In this document: positions 32,492-40,590 of the stretch, piece after piece
Numbering within the stretch: the stretch's first letter is position 1
Layout of the letters: each line of letters starts with the position of its first letter
Assembly: GCA_002399085.1 (NCBI GenBank)
Contig: DHCY01000017.1
Location: forward strand, 4,511 to 52,857
Length of the DNA: 48,347 nt
DNA from: Anaerolineaceae bacterium UBA4890
Lineage (GTDB): Bacteria; Chloroflexota; Anaerolineae; Anaerolineales; Anaerolineaceae
Direction: 5' to 3'
Program-made: the position numbers and the translations under genes
Notes under the pieces: model-generated
What the model was told of the DNA's origin: nothing
The model's database searches: none
The model's input: the letters and a program-made list of their open reading frames with translations, nothing else

Positions 32492-33757
32492 TCATTTCCC
32501 TGCGAAACGGGGTATTTTCTTCTTCCAGGCAGTCGGTAAAACCGTGTCAAGCGCATCATCGACCGTTACAATCCCGAGCATCTCGTTGGACTGGGGGTCG
32601 ATCACGGGCACCGCCATCAGGTTGTACTTTGCCACTAAATAGGCTGCCTCATTTTGTGAATCATACGGCGAGACCGTGACTGTATGGTCATCAAACCAGT
32701 CAGAAAGCGGCTTTTCCAAAGGAGAAGTGACCAGGTCGCGCAAGGTGAGCACGCCCTTGAGGTGCTTTTCGGGGTCCAGGATGTAAACATAATACATGAA
32801 TTCATCCTCGAGCGCCTCTTCGTTCGTGCGCAAATGGTGCAGCGCTTCGTCAACAGTCAGCATATCGGGCACCCAGGCAAACTCGGTGGTCATGATCCCA
32901 CCGGAAGAGGTCTCGTGATAGCGCAACAGCACACGCATGTCCTCTTCATCATCATCATCCATCAGCCGCAGCAGCTCTTCACTTTTACCATGTTCCATAT
33001 CCGCCAGAATATCAGCTGCTTCGTCGGGCTGCATCTCTTCCAGGATATCCGCTGCCCGTTCAGGCTCGAGGTGGGTTAACACCACCTGCTGAATCTCGAC
33101 AGAGCTCTCCTCCAGGGTGTCTGCCAGTTGCTCATCGGTAAAGCCTTCCAGAAAGGCTTTGCTGGTGTGATGATCGAGGTCGTCCAAAATCGCGGCAATA
33201 TCTGCCGGCTCCATTTGCACCAGGCGCTCGCGCGAGACTTTCAGCCGGAGTGGGTCGTCGTGTTCGATCGATGCCACGTCTTCCCAGGGAATCACGTTGC
33301 TTTTTGGCTTCTTCTTGAAGAGCCGGGCAATCGCTCTGATCAGGCTATCCAGCCCAAGCCGGCGCAGCAGTCCCAGACCACCCACGTCCACCCCGGTCAG
33401 GTGGAACTTGTGGTCTTTGCGTGCCAATTGAAGATCGTTTACCCGCACCAGGCGTTTGCCTTCCGTGTCCACGATCTGCTGATCGAGCACGCGTTGTTTC
33501 AGGTAGAGTTCATGCCCGCTGGGATGATAGAGCATCGGCTCTTCGCTGCGCGTAATCAGGGTTATTGATGGTGAAAGTGTGACGATACTGCCGGCGTCGA
33601 TCAGTTCTGTACCCCTGGGGGTGTTTTTAACCACGATCGCAATAATAGGCGGCATGTTTTGCTCGGTGTTATCAATCAGGATGTCATCCAGTTGACCAAC
33701 AACGCGACCAAACACGTCCCAGACTTTTTGATTGAGAAGCTTGCTTAAATAAATCAT
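32492..33757 (-). CDS. Soluble MgtE-N/CBS regulatory protein with PRC-barrel-like N-terminus
   Basis: The 421-residue protein has a PRC-barrel-like N-terminal half (KVWDVFGRVVGQLDDILID and RLVRVNDLQLAR), an MgtE N-terminal superhelix (about 170-280: MEPADIAAILDDLD, LEPERAADILEEMQPDEAADILADM), and a CBS pair (about 285-415: GGIMTTEFAWVPDMLTVDEAL and MAVPVIDPQSNEMLGIVTVDDAL). There is no membrane domain. In MgtE channels the N and CBS domains sense intracellular Mg2+ and gate the pore; here they are freed and coupled to an NRAMP gene 1 base downstream. The ATG at 33757 follows AAGGTGAGG; a GTG at 33763 overlaps that site. Confidence 0.85.
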   Translation of the reverse strand: MIYLSKLLNQKVWDVFGRVVGQLDDILIDNTEQNMPPIIAIVVKNTPRGTELIDAGSIVTLSPSITLITRSEEPMLYHPSGHELYLKQRVLDQQIVDTEGKRLVRVNDLQLARKDHKFHLTGVDVGGLGLLRRLGLDSLIRAIARLFKKKPKSNVIPWEDVASIEHDDPLRLKVSRERLVQMEPADIAAILDDLDHHTSKAFLEGFTDEQLADTLEESSVEIQQVVLTHLEPERAADILEEMQPDEAADILADMEHGKSEELLRLMDDDDEEDMRVLLRYHETSSGGIMTTEFAWVPDMLTVDEALHHLRTNEEALEDEFMYYVYILDPEKHLKGVLTLRDLVTSPLEKPLSDWFDDHTVTVSPYDSQNEAAYLVAKYNLMAVPVIDPQSNEMLGIVTVDDALDTVLPTAWKKKIPRFAGK

Positions 33758-33794
33758 CCGCACCTCACCTTATTCTATTAGAAAGCAATACCAC

Positions 33795-33818
33795 GGGTCA
33801 GAATTGAAACTCTGACCC
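33795..33818 (-). promoter_or_regulatory. Hairpin between leader ORF and MgtE-N/CBS gene
   Basis: GGGTCAGA (33818-33811 on the minus strand reads the same arm set) pairs with TCTGACCC over 8 bp with an 8-nt loop. It lies between the leader stop (33844) and the ATG (33757). No U-run follows. The arm could also pair with CTCTGA at the end of the leader ORF, which suggests alternative folding. Confidence 0.4.
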
Positions 33819-33843
33819 TGTCTGCGGATGTATGCAATCAGAA

Positions 33844-33948
33844 TCAGAGAATGGCTGGCTCAGCCTGACTTGGGGGCTGGTCGTTTTCTTCGCCCGGGTA
33901 AGAATCGCTTCCTGAGTTAGTAAAATTTTCCATTTCTCTTTTGTACAT
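33844..33948 (-). CDS. Putative 34-residue leader peptide of the metal-transport operon
   Basis: ATG at 33948 to TGA at 33844-33846. The second half is acidic and Pro-rich: SYPGEENDQPPSQAEPAIL. Clusters of Asp/Glu and Pro destabilise translating ribosomes at low Mg2+ and are used in enterobacterial MgtL-type leaders. TATAAT ends 9 nt before the ATG, so the message may be leaderless; a second ATG at 33933 is possible. A hairpin follows before the MgtE-N/CBS gene. Translation and function are hypotheses. Confidence 0.35.
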   Translation of the reverse strand: MYKREMENFTNSGSDSYPGEENDQPPSQAEPAIL

Positions 33949-33957
33949 CAATTAACA

Positions 33958-33963
33958 ATTATA
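33958..33963 (-). promoter_or_regulatory. -10 box of the leader/MgtE-N/NRAMP operon
   Basis: A perfect TATAAT on the minus strand, 9 nt before the leader ATG; -35 weak. Confidence 0.5.
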
Positions 33964-34026
33964 CCCCCCAGGGAAATTTATGGGGAGAAAACGTTGGATT
34001 TTGCGCTTAATGTGATCCTGATTTAT

Positions 34027-34056
34027 GTCATCCTGAGCCTTTTGTGCGAAGGATCT
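34027..34056. repeat. GTCATCCTGAGC...GAAGGATCT dispersed repeat
   Basis: An inverse-arm repeat of the same class as 48281-48310. Followed by low-complexity TATTCCCTATTCCC, which recurs near 48139. The rest of the 33964-34120 stretch holds nothing else that I can support. Confidence 0.6.
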
Positions 34057-34126
34057 TCCAAGTCTGCTACAATCTCTTCCTATTCCCTATTCCCTATTCC
34101 CCCCTTGCCTTTCTGCGATATGTGTG

Positions 34127-34162
34127 GTAATATGAACGTATGAACATATACTCATATTCATT
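34127..34162 (+). promoter_or_regulatory. Probable operator/promoter of the ArsR-ATPase operon
   Basis: An imperfect AT-rich palindrome: ATGAA (34140-34144) and TTCAT (34157-34161) around a centre with TATACT (34147-34152), which may be the -10. SmtB/CadC-type repressors bind such 12-2-12 sites, so metal would relieve repression. Confidence 0.5.
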
Positions 34163-34173
34163 AAGGAAAGCGA

Positions 34174-34488
34174 ATGTCAATGACCAAGTTTCTAGACCAG
34201 GATGCCGCCAGTAAAATTGCCCAAACCTTTAAAGGTTTGGGTGATGCTACTCGTTTGCGTCTTCTTTCCATCCTCTTTAACGGTGAAACTTGCGTCTCCG
34301 ACCTGGCAGAGCAGACTGGCATCAGCCAGAGCGCAGTCTCCCATCAGCTGCGTACGCTGCGCAGCTTGGGTTTCGTATCAAACCGCCGGGATGGTCAAAA
34401 CATTTACTACAGTATCGATGACGAACATATCGAGGGTCTTTTCGACCTTGCCCTGGCACATAGCTATCATCATGAGATCACGAACTAA
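34174..34488 (+). CDS. ArsR/SmtB-family metal-responsive repressor
   Basis: The 104-residue winged-helix protein has KGLGDATRLRLLSIL, ETCVSDLAEQTGISQSAVSHQLRTLRSLGFV (recognition helix) and a C-terminal helix with DEHIEGLFDLALAHSYHH. The Asp, His ... His spacing of that last helix matches the alpha5 Zn2+ site of SmtB/CzrA. The CVC box of CadC is CVS here, so the alpha3N site is incomplete. It likely senses Zn2+ (or Cd2+) and represses itself and the ATPase gene, which starts one base after its stop. AAGGAAAG fixes the start. Confidence 0.9.
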   Translation: MSMTKFLDQDAASKIAQTFKGLGDATRLRLLSILFNGETCVSDLAEQTGISQSAVSHQLRTLRSLGFVSNRRDGQNIYYSIDDEHIEGLFDLALAHSYHHEITN

Positions 34489-34489
34489 T

Positions 34490-36580
34490 ATGAAATCCGA
34501 GATCAACCAATCCAACCAAATGATCAATCCTGACATGGGCTGTGATGAACGCGGCTGCAACTGCAATGAAACAGCCTCCATCCGCGTTGATACAGCCAAA
34601 CCCCGCACGCACGATACCAGCCTGAACATTTCCGGCTTTTTTCGCTCCTTATGGCAAACCCCCGACTTGAAATATGTGCTCCTTGGTCTGGTTTTGCTCA
34701 CCTTCAGCCTCTTCCTCAACCGCCTTGGTCTGCAGCAGCCTTGGATCATGATCATCCAGCTCCTGCTCCTCCCGCTTGCCGGTTGGATGGTTTTCAGGGA
34801 CGGCTTTGGCACGCTTTTTGTCAATCGTCGCTTCAATATGAACACACTCATGAGCATCGCTTCCATCGGCGCGGTTGTGCTTGGTGAAACTTACGAAGCG
34901 ATCATCCTTTTACTTCTTTTCACCCTCTCAGAAGCCTTGGAAGGCTATATCAACGATAACGCCCGCGAAATCCTGACCGAGTTTGGCGACCTGGCACCCA
35001 AGACCGCTATCCGTCTGAACAACAACCAGGAAGAAGAGGTCGCTGTCGAAGCCCTGCAGCCCGGCGATATCATTGTTGTCAGACCAGCCGACCGCATCCC
35101 TATGGATGGCATCATCCTGGCAGGCAGCAGTTCGGTCAACCAGGCACCCATCACTGGCGAAAGCAAGCTGATCGAGAAAACAGTCGGTGAAGAAGTTATC
35201 TCCGGCAGCATCAACGGTCAGGGAGCGCTGCAGGTGCAGGTCAGCAAATATGCCAAAGACAACACCATCCAGCGTATCATCCAGATGGTCACCGAAGCCC
35301 AGGAAAACAAAGCCGAGCAAGTCAAATACATCGACCGCTTTGCCGCTGTTTATACCCCGATCATCTTTGTAGCGGCACTATTGGTCGCGGTCGTGCCGGT
35401 GCTGTTTTTTGACCAGCCTTTCTGGAACGTTAACGGCTCTTATGGCTGGCTCCATCGCTCGCTTTCTTTATTGTTGGTGGGTTGCCCCTGCGCATTGGTG
35501 ATCAGCACCCCCATCACCATGATCAGCGGGCTAACCCGGGCAGCCAAAGCCGGGGTCATCTTCAAGGGCGGCATTTACCTGGAAGGTCTTTCCAATGCCA
35601 AAGTAATCGCCTTCGATAAAACTGGCACGCTCACTCAGGGTGAGCCGGTTGTTACCCAGGTCCGGGCTGTCGACTGTGAAGGCGATGCCTTGTGCCCGCG
35701 TTGTGACGACCTGGTCGCTCTCACCAGCGCCCTGGAAGCCCACAGCAGCCACCCGCTGGCCTATTCTGTCGTCGCAGAAGCCAACCGCCGTGGTGTCGCC
35801 GCGCGTTACCCTTACGCCGAGGATCTCACGGTGATTGAAGGCAGAGGTCAAACCGGCATCGTCAACGGGAAAATCGGAACAGTTGGCAGCCTCCCGCTTT
35901 TCCAGGAAGAGCATATCACGCCCGATTCCATCATTCAGGAAGTATTGAAGGCAGAAAAACGCGGCGAGAGCACGATGCTGGTTTGTGATGGCGATCGCGT
36001 GCGTGGTTTCCTGAGTGTAGAAGATGCCATCCGTCCCGGTGTGGTAGATGTCATTACCCAGATCAAAGTCGAGGGGCTGCATCCCGTAATGCTCACCGGT
36101 GACAATGCCGAAGTCGCCAACAAAGTAGCCAGACAAATCGGGATCGAAGAGACCCATTCTGCCTTGTTACCCGAAGATAAGTTAAACTGGCTAACCCGCT
36201 TAAAGGAAGAATATGGGAATATGATTATGGCAGGCGACGGCATCAACGACTCCCCGGCACTGGCTCGCGCCGATATCGGCGTGGCGATGGGTGGGGCGGG
36301 CAATGCCCAGGTCCTCGAAACCGCAGATGTGGTTTTGCTCAAGGATGACCTCGAGAAGCTGCCTTTTGCTATCCGCCTCTCCAGATTCGTCAATATGCTT
36401 GTCCGTCAAAACGTTGTGATCAGCCTGGGTGTCAAAGCCTTGGTTGCGGTTTTTGCGCTGCTTGGTCTGACGCCACTCTGGGTTGCAGTCATGGCAGATA
36501 TCGGGATTTCTCTTTTGGTTACCTTTAACGGAATGCGTGCCCGCAGTTTCGAGCCACAAGCAAAGATCAACGCAGCTTAA
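34490..36580 (+). CDS. Zn2+/Cd2+ P1B-type efflux ATPase (ZntA/CadA-like)
   Basis: The 696-residue protein has a short Cys-rich N-terminus (MGCDERGCNCNE, residues 16-27) instead of a full HMA domain, then eight membrane helices, TGES, VGCPCALVIS (about residue 331), FDKTGTLTQG (Asp about 376), SSHPLAYS (HP motif), GDGINDSPAL, and GVKALVAVF with MADIGISLL at the end (Lys and Asp of P1B-2 pumps). This set points to Zn/Cd/Pb export. The ATG at 34490 follows the regulator by one base; the longer frame from 34202 lies inside the regulator gene. Its stop overlaps the converging DUF3048 gene by 14 bp. Confidence 0.92.
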   Translation: MKSEINQSNQMINPDMGCDERGCNCNETASIRVDTAKPRTHDTSLNISGFFRSLWQTPDLKYVLLGLVLLTFSLFLNRLGLQQPWIMIIQLLLLPLAGWMVFRDGFGTLFVNRRFNMNTLMSIASIGAVVLGETYEAIILLLLFTLSEALEGYINDNAREILTEFGDLAPKTAIRLNNNQEEEVAVEALQPGDIIVVRPADRIPMDGIILAGSSSVNQAPITGESKLIEKTVGEEVISGSINGQGALQVQVSKYAKDNTIQRIIQMVTEAQENKAEQVKYIDRFAAVYTPIIFVAALLVAVVPVLFFDQPFWNVNGSYGWLHRSLSLLLVGCPCALVISTPITMISGLTRAAKAGVIFKGGIYLEGLSNAKVIAFDKTGTLTQGEPVVTQVRAVDCEGDALCPRCDDLVALTSALEAHSSHPLAYSVVAEANRRGVAARYPYAEDLTVIEGRGQTGIVNGKIGTVGSLPLFQEEHITPDSIIQEVLKAEKRGESTMLVCDGDRVRGFLSVEDAIRPGVVDVITQIKVEGLHPVMLTGDNAEVANKVARQIGIEETHSALLPEDKLNWLTRLKEEYGNMIMAGDGINDSPALARADIGVAMGGAGNAQVLETADVVLLKDDLEKLPFAIRLSRFVNMLVRQNVVISLGVKALVAVFALLGLTPLWVAVMADIGISLLVTFNGMRARSFEPQAKINAA

Positions 36581-37802
36581 AAACCAGGTCGTACTCGCCC
36601 TCAGCAGTCCGTTCTGGTCTGGAGAAGGTGGATGAAATCGTGATCCATGTTCTTCCTGGTTTCAACGTATACGGCTCGGCTCCCACGAAAAAGCTGAAAG
36701 GGTCTGTCGCAGTTTCAGCAAACCAGTTCCCGTAGGTCAGTTTCCCGTCCCGCAAAAAGATCGCCAGCTGATTTGGGTCGCCCTCACGCAGGTTGACATC
36801 ATAGGTGCTGACGTTGTACTCGATGTAATTCGCCATGATGAATACCAGGTTTTCAAAGGCAACCGGCACACCGTCGCTGTCATAAGATGGGGTGAGATGC
36901 AGTTCGCCGTTTTCGTCTTCCACCTCCTGCCAGAGGTGGTATCTGCCCGTCTCAGTGCTGTAGCGCCAGTCCATTACCGAGAAATCGGCGTACATATAGC
37001 TGAAGCGCGTGGCAACTTCATCCCAGTCGTTCGCAGTCACTGAAAACGGCATCACCTTGAAGACTGTTGTTGTGCTCTGCAGTCTTTCATCTCTGGCAAT
37101 GTCACGAATTACTGACGTATCCGCGTAAGTCAGCCCACCCTGGTCAACAGGCTGGGTGCAGATGCCCGGGCATGGGGTGAAGCCCTGGTAAAAAACACGA
37201 TCATCCAGTGTATTGTCGAAAACACCTTTTACCATCGTCTCTACGGTTGAAACCACCAGGTCTGCCTGGTAATGTCGGGTGAGACGCGCATCCACCAGCT
37301 TTCCCGGTCCCAGCGCTCCCACAGTTTCGGCATCTTTGCTGTAAAAAAGTGCCAGCAGTTGGTTGGTTTGTCCGCCTGTGTAATATTCGAAAACAATATC
37401 CGCCTGGTTGATTTTTGAAAATGGTCGCACACGCCGCGGCCAGTTCAGAATTTTGACAAGAAGTGGCGTGTGTTCCAGGTTATCGCTCTCACTCAACTGC
37501 AGACCAGTCAACGGATTTGTTGTGTAAATGATCCTGGGGGTCGCGTCGATCATGCTCGTTGGGGTAGCGATTTTCCAGGGGGTGGCTGATGGAATAGGCG
37601 TTGGCGTGGCGTTGATCGCGATCTGGGTCAATTCAGCTTCCCGTGAGAGCGCTGTAGGGCTTTTCTGCAGGGTCATAACGGGTGTGATATAGGGAGGGTT
37701 GCTTTGCGGGCTCGAGAAAGCCAGAGCCAACATCACTCCGCCAACTGCCAACCCAACCACAGCCCACCAATATCGCGTAAAGAATAGCCTCATTTTTCCC
37801 AT
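36567..37802 (-). CDS. DUF3048 domain-containing membrane-anchored protein
   Basis: The 411-residue protein has one N-terminal membrane helix (about 11-30) without a lipobox Cys, a Pro/Thr/Ser linker, then the DUF3048 motifs NPLTGLQLSE, LLVKILNWPRRVRP, QADIVFEYYTGGQTNQLLALFY, and the C-terminal half ending PGRTWITISS. It is a distant paralogue of the gene at 225. Function is unknown for the family. TAAAAT lies 7 nt before the ATG at 37802, so a leaderless mRNA is likely. Its 3' end overlaps the P-type ATPase gene tail to tail. Confidence 0.85.
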   Translation of the reverse strand: MGKMRLFFTRYWWAVVGLAVGGVMLALAFSSPQSNPPYITPVMTLQKSPTALSREAELTQIAINATPTPIPSATPWKIATPTSMIDATPRIIYTTNPLTGLQLSESDNLEHTPLLVKILNWPRRVRPFSKINQADIVFEYYTGGQTNQLLALFYSKDAETVGALGPGKLVDARLTRHYQADLVVSTVETMVKGVFDNTLDDRVFYQGFTPCPGICTQPVDQGGLTYADTSVIRDIARDERLQSTTTVFKVMPFSVTANDWDEVATRFSYMYADFSVMDWRYSTETGRYHLWQEVEDENGELHLTPSYDSDGVPVAFENLVFIMANYIEYNVSTYDVNLREGDPNQLAIFLRDGKLTYGNWFAETATDPFSFFVGAEPYTLKPGRTWITISSTFSRPERTAEGEYDLVFKLR

Positions 37803-37809
37803 CAGGATG

Positions 37810-37815
37810 ATTTTA
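37810..37815 (-). promoter_or_regulatory. -10 box of the second DUF3048 gene
   Basis: TAAAAT on the minus strand, exactly 7 nt before the ATG. Confidence 0.5.
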
Positions 37816-37923
37816 TCACGCAGTCACTTTAAGACAGATTCACACCATTCCAGCCAATTTGTTGCCGCAACTCCATTTAATATCACAACCCTAAATCCCC
37901 CTTAATTATGATTTAAGCATTTA

Positions 37924-37943
37924 TTAACCTTTGCCTGTTAACA
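37924..37943 (+). promoter_or_regulatory. Possible Pho-type direct repeat before pstS
   Basis: TTAACC (37924) and TTAACA (37938) are repeated with 14-bp period in an AT-rich region before the phosphate operon. They recall PhoP-box hexamers, though the spacing is not the classical 11. Confidence 0.25.
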
Positions 37944-37991
37944 TTGTCAGGTAAATATAGAAATAGAGAAGTGAAAATTAGAGGAGAAAAA

Positions 37992-39614
37992 ATGAAAATA
38001 AACAAGAAGTTCCTGTCAGTTGGGTTTACCCTGATCATGGTCCTGGCGCTGGTCGCTGCCTGTGGTCAGGCTGCTGAAACCCCGGCAGCTGAGCTGCCAA
38101 GCTCTGAGTCGCCTGCAGAAGCAATCACCATTACCATGTCTGGTTCCACCACCGTTCAGCCCTTGGCTGAAAAACTGTCCGAAGCCTACATGACCGATCA
38201 CACCAATGTGCGCATCGACGTCCAGGGAGGCGGCTCCAGTGTCGGAGTCAAAGCTGCTGGTCAGCAAACCGCAGACATCGGCATGGCATCCCGCGAGGTC
38301 AAAGATTCTGAATTTACTGAATTCCCCGGCATCAATGTTTTTGCCGTGGCGCGTGATGGCATCGCTATTGTTGCCAACCCGGACGTCTCCGTTGATAACC
38401 TGACCATTGAACAGATCAAAAGTATCTTCGGTGGCACGATCACCAACTGGAATGAAGTTGGTGGTGACGATGCAGATATTGTAGTGGCTTCTCGTGAAGA
38501 GGGTTCCGGTACCCGTGCTACTTTCGAAGAAATGGTTCTGGGTGAAGATGTTTTGATGACCGAATATGCCATTTTGCAGCCTTCCAACGGCTCAATCCGC
38601 ACCACGGTCTCCACTACCCCATATTCCATTGCCTACCTGAGTTTTGGCTATCTCGACGAAACCGTGAAGACGATCTCGGTCGAAGGCGTTGCCCCAACCG
38701 AAGCTAATGCCTCCAATGGCAGCTATCCTGTAGTTCGTCCATTAAACATGATCACCTTTGGTGAGCCCACTGGCGGACTTAAAGCTTTCATCGATTTCAT
38801 GCTCAGCGAAGCTGGACAGGCAATCGTAGTTGAAGAAGGTTACTTATCCGTGCTCGAACCCGTTGTGGAACCCTTGAGTGGTGAAGTTATCCTGGCTGGT
38901 TCCACCACTGTTCAGCCTCTTGCTGAATTGTTCGCACAAGAATTCATGACTGCCAATCCGGAAGTTGTTGTGACCGTTCAGGGCGGCGGTTCCAGCGTCG
39001 GTGTCAAAGCCGCAGCTGATGGTTCTGCTCACATCGGTATGGCTTCCCGTGAAATCAAAGATAGCGAAATGACCGAGAATCCCGACCTGCAGGTATTTGT
39101 TATCGCGCGTGACGGTATTGCGATCGTAGCCTCTCCTGAAGTTGCTGTTGAAAGCCTGACTATCGATCAGATCAAAGGCATTTTTGGCGGCACCATCACT
39201 AACTGGAGCGAAGTTGGCGGCGAAGATCAGGATATCATTGTTGTTTCCCGTGAAGAGGGGTCCGGTACTCGTGCAGCTTTCGAAGAAATGGTTCTGGGTA
39301 AAGATGTTTTGATGACCGAAACTGCCATCCTTCAGCCTTCCAACGGTTCTGTGCGCACCACAGTTTCCACCACCCCGTACGCCATCGGTTACCTTAGTTT
39401 CGGTTACCTGGATGAATCCGTAAATTCGATTGCAGTAGAAAACGTTCTTCCCACAGAAGAAAATGCCTCCAATGGCTCGTACCCGATCGTCCGCCCGCTG
39501 AACATGTTGACCAAGGGAGCGCCCGAAGGTGTCGTAAAAGCCTTCTTGGACTACATTCTCAGCCCTGATGGTCAGGCAATCGTATCCCAGGAAGGATACA
39601 TTGCAGTCAAATAA
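37992..39614 (+). CDS. pstS: Phosphate ABC binding lipoprotein with two fused PstS domains
   Basis: The 540-residue lipoprotein (LVAACG, Cys about 23) is twice the usual length. Two complete PstS-type domains follow each other (about 45-285 and 295-540). Both carry SGSTTVQPLAE or AGSTTVQPLAE, VQGGGSSVGVKAA, IGMASRE, IFGGTITNW, SREEGSGTRA and LQPSNGS. The phosphate-binding Ser/Thr and Arg positions appear kept in both. The high likeness indicates a recent internal duplication. GAGGAG fixes the ATG at 37992. First gene of pstSCAB. Confidence 0.92.
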   Translation: MKINKKFLSVGFTLIMVLALVAACGQAAETPAAELPSSESPAEAITITMSGSTTVQPLAEKLSEAYMTDHTNVRIDVQGGGSSVGVKAAGQQTADIGMASREVKDSEFTEFPGINVFAVARDGIAIVANPDVSVDNLTIEQIKSIFGGTITNWNEVGGDDADIVVASREEGSGTRATFEEMVLGEDVLMTEYAILQPSNGSIRTTVSTTPYSIAYLSFGYLDETVKTISVEGVAPTEANASNGSYPVVRPLNMITFGEPTGGLKAFIDFMLSEAGQAIVVEEGYLSVLEPVVEPLSGEVILAGSTTVQPLAELFAQEFMTANPEVVVTVQGGGSSVGVKAAADGSAHIGMASREIKDSEMTENPDLQVFVIARDGIAIVASPEVAVESLTIDQIKGIFGGTITNWSEVGGEDQDIIVVSREEGSGTRAAFEEMVLGKDVLMTETAILQPSNGSVRTTVSTTPYAIGYLSFGYLDESVNSIAVENVLPTEENASNGSYPIVRPLNMLTKGAPEGVVKAFLDYILSPDGQAIVSQEGYIAVK

Positions 39615-39617
39615 CCC

Positions 39618-39644
39618 TCGACTTAAAGAATTTCGACTTATAAT
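39618..39644 (+). promoter_or_regulatory. Possible internal promoter/direct repeat before pstC
   Basis: TCGACTTA occurs at 39618 and 39633, and the second runs into TATAAT (39639-39644). It may support separate expression of pstCAB. Confidence 0.35.
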
Positions 39645-39680
39645 AATCAAAGCGAAATGACCGGAAGGAAGGTACCCGAC

Positions 39681-40586
39681 ATGAGTGGAAGAATGGTTGC
39701 GGATAAAACCGTCAAATACATTCTTTTTATTAGCGCTTTTCTTTCCATTGTTATTGTTCTGGCGATTGCCTATTTTATTTTTCGTGAAAGCATTCAGGCT
39801 TGGACCGAAATCGGTTTCAGCGATATTCTTTTCAATAAAGTCTGGCGCCCTGGACAGGACCAGTACGGAATTCTGGCAATGGTTGTTGGTTCAGTTGCCG
39901 TCACGTTTGGTGCAATCGTCCTGGGAGTTCCCTTAGCCCTTGGATCAGCAATCTTTTTGGGTGAAATAGCTCCAAAATGGGTTCAGAACATTCTGCGACC
40001 CGCTGTTCAGCTTCTGGCAGGGATCCCTTCTGTCGTCTACGGTTTATTTGGAATGGTTGTCCTTGTTCCAATCATTCGACAGATTCCTGTAAAAGGGAAT
40101 TCTGGATACGGTCTGCTGGCGGCTTCTATCGTCCTGGCAGTCATGATTCTCCCAACAATCACCAGTATCGCTGAAGATGCCATCCGGGCAGTCCCAAATA
40201 GTTACCGCTCCGGCTCTTTGGCACTCGGTGCTACCAGGTGGCAGACCATCACTCAAGTTGTTTTACCATCAGGAAGATCTGGAATTATTGCAGCAATTAT
40301 TCTCGGGGTTGGTCGTGCTTTAGGTGAAACCATGGCGATGATCATGGTTATTGGAAATTCTGTAGTATTTCCAAAACCGCTCACCGCAAATCCTCTGACT
40401 TTGTATTTATCCCAAGCCAGGACCCTCACAGGTAATATCGCCGTCGAAATTAGTTATGCCACTGGTGTTCACGAAAGCGCGCTTTTCGCAACCGGCGTGA
40501 TTTTGTTTTTGCTGATTATTATTGTTAACGCCAGCGCAAGGTGGTTGATCAATCGACAATCTTCTATCCAAACGACCAGGCAGTAG
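39681..40586 (+). CDS. pstC: Phosphate ABC permease PstC
   Basis: The 301-residue polytopic permease has six helices and the BPD-transport EAA loop: IRAVPNSYRSGSLALGATRWQTITQVVLPSGRSGII, then GRALGETMAMIMV. QLLAGIPSVVYGLFGMVVLVP is typical of PstC. With PstA it forms the phosphate channel. I chose the ATG at 39681 because GGAAGGAAGG lies just before it; an ATG at 39657 precedes that site. Confidence 0.93.
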   Translation: MSGRMVADKTVKYILFISAFLSIVIVLAIAYFIFRESIQAWTEIGFSDILFNKVWRPGQDQYGILAMVVGSVAVTFGAIVLGVPLALGSAIFLGEIAPKWVQNILRPAVQLLAGIPSVVYGLFGMVVLVPIIRQIPVKGNSGYGLLAASIVLAVMILPTITSIAEDAIRAVPNSYRSGSLALGATRWQTITQVVLPSGRSGIIAAIILGVGRALGETMAMIMVIGNSVVFPKPLTANPLTLYLSQARTLTGNIAVEISYATGVHESALFATGVILFLLIIIVNASARWLINRQSSIQTTRQ

Positions 40587-40590
40587 TAAT

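Noticed and set aside
33764..33957. M-box or other known Mg2+/Mn2+ riboswitch upstream of the MgtE-N/NRAMP genes
   Set aside because: I could not place the conserved elements of those riboswitches; one simple hairpin and a short ORF are all that I can support.
34202..34489. N-terminal extension of the P-type ATPase frame
   Set aside because: It lies wholly inside the ArsR gene in another frame and lacks homology; the ATG at 34490 directly follows the regulator stop.
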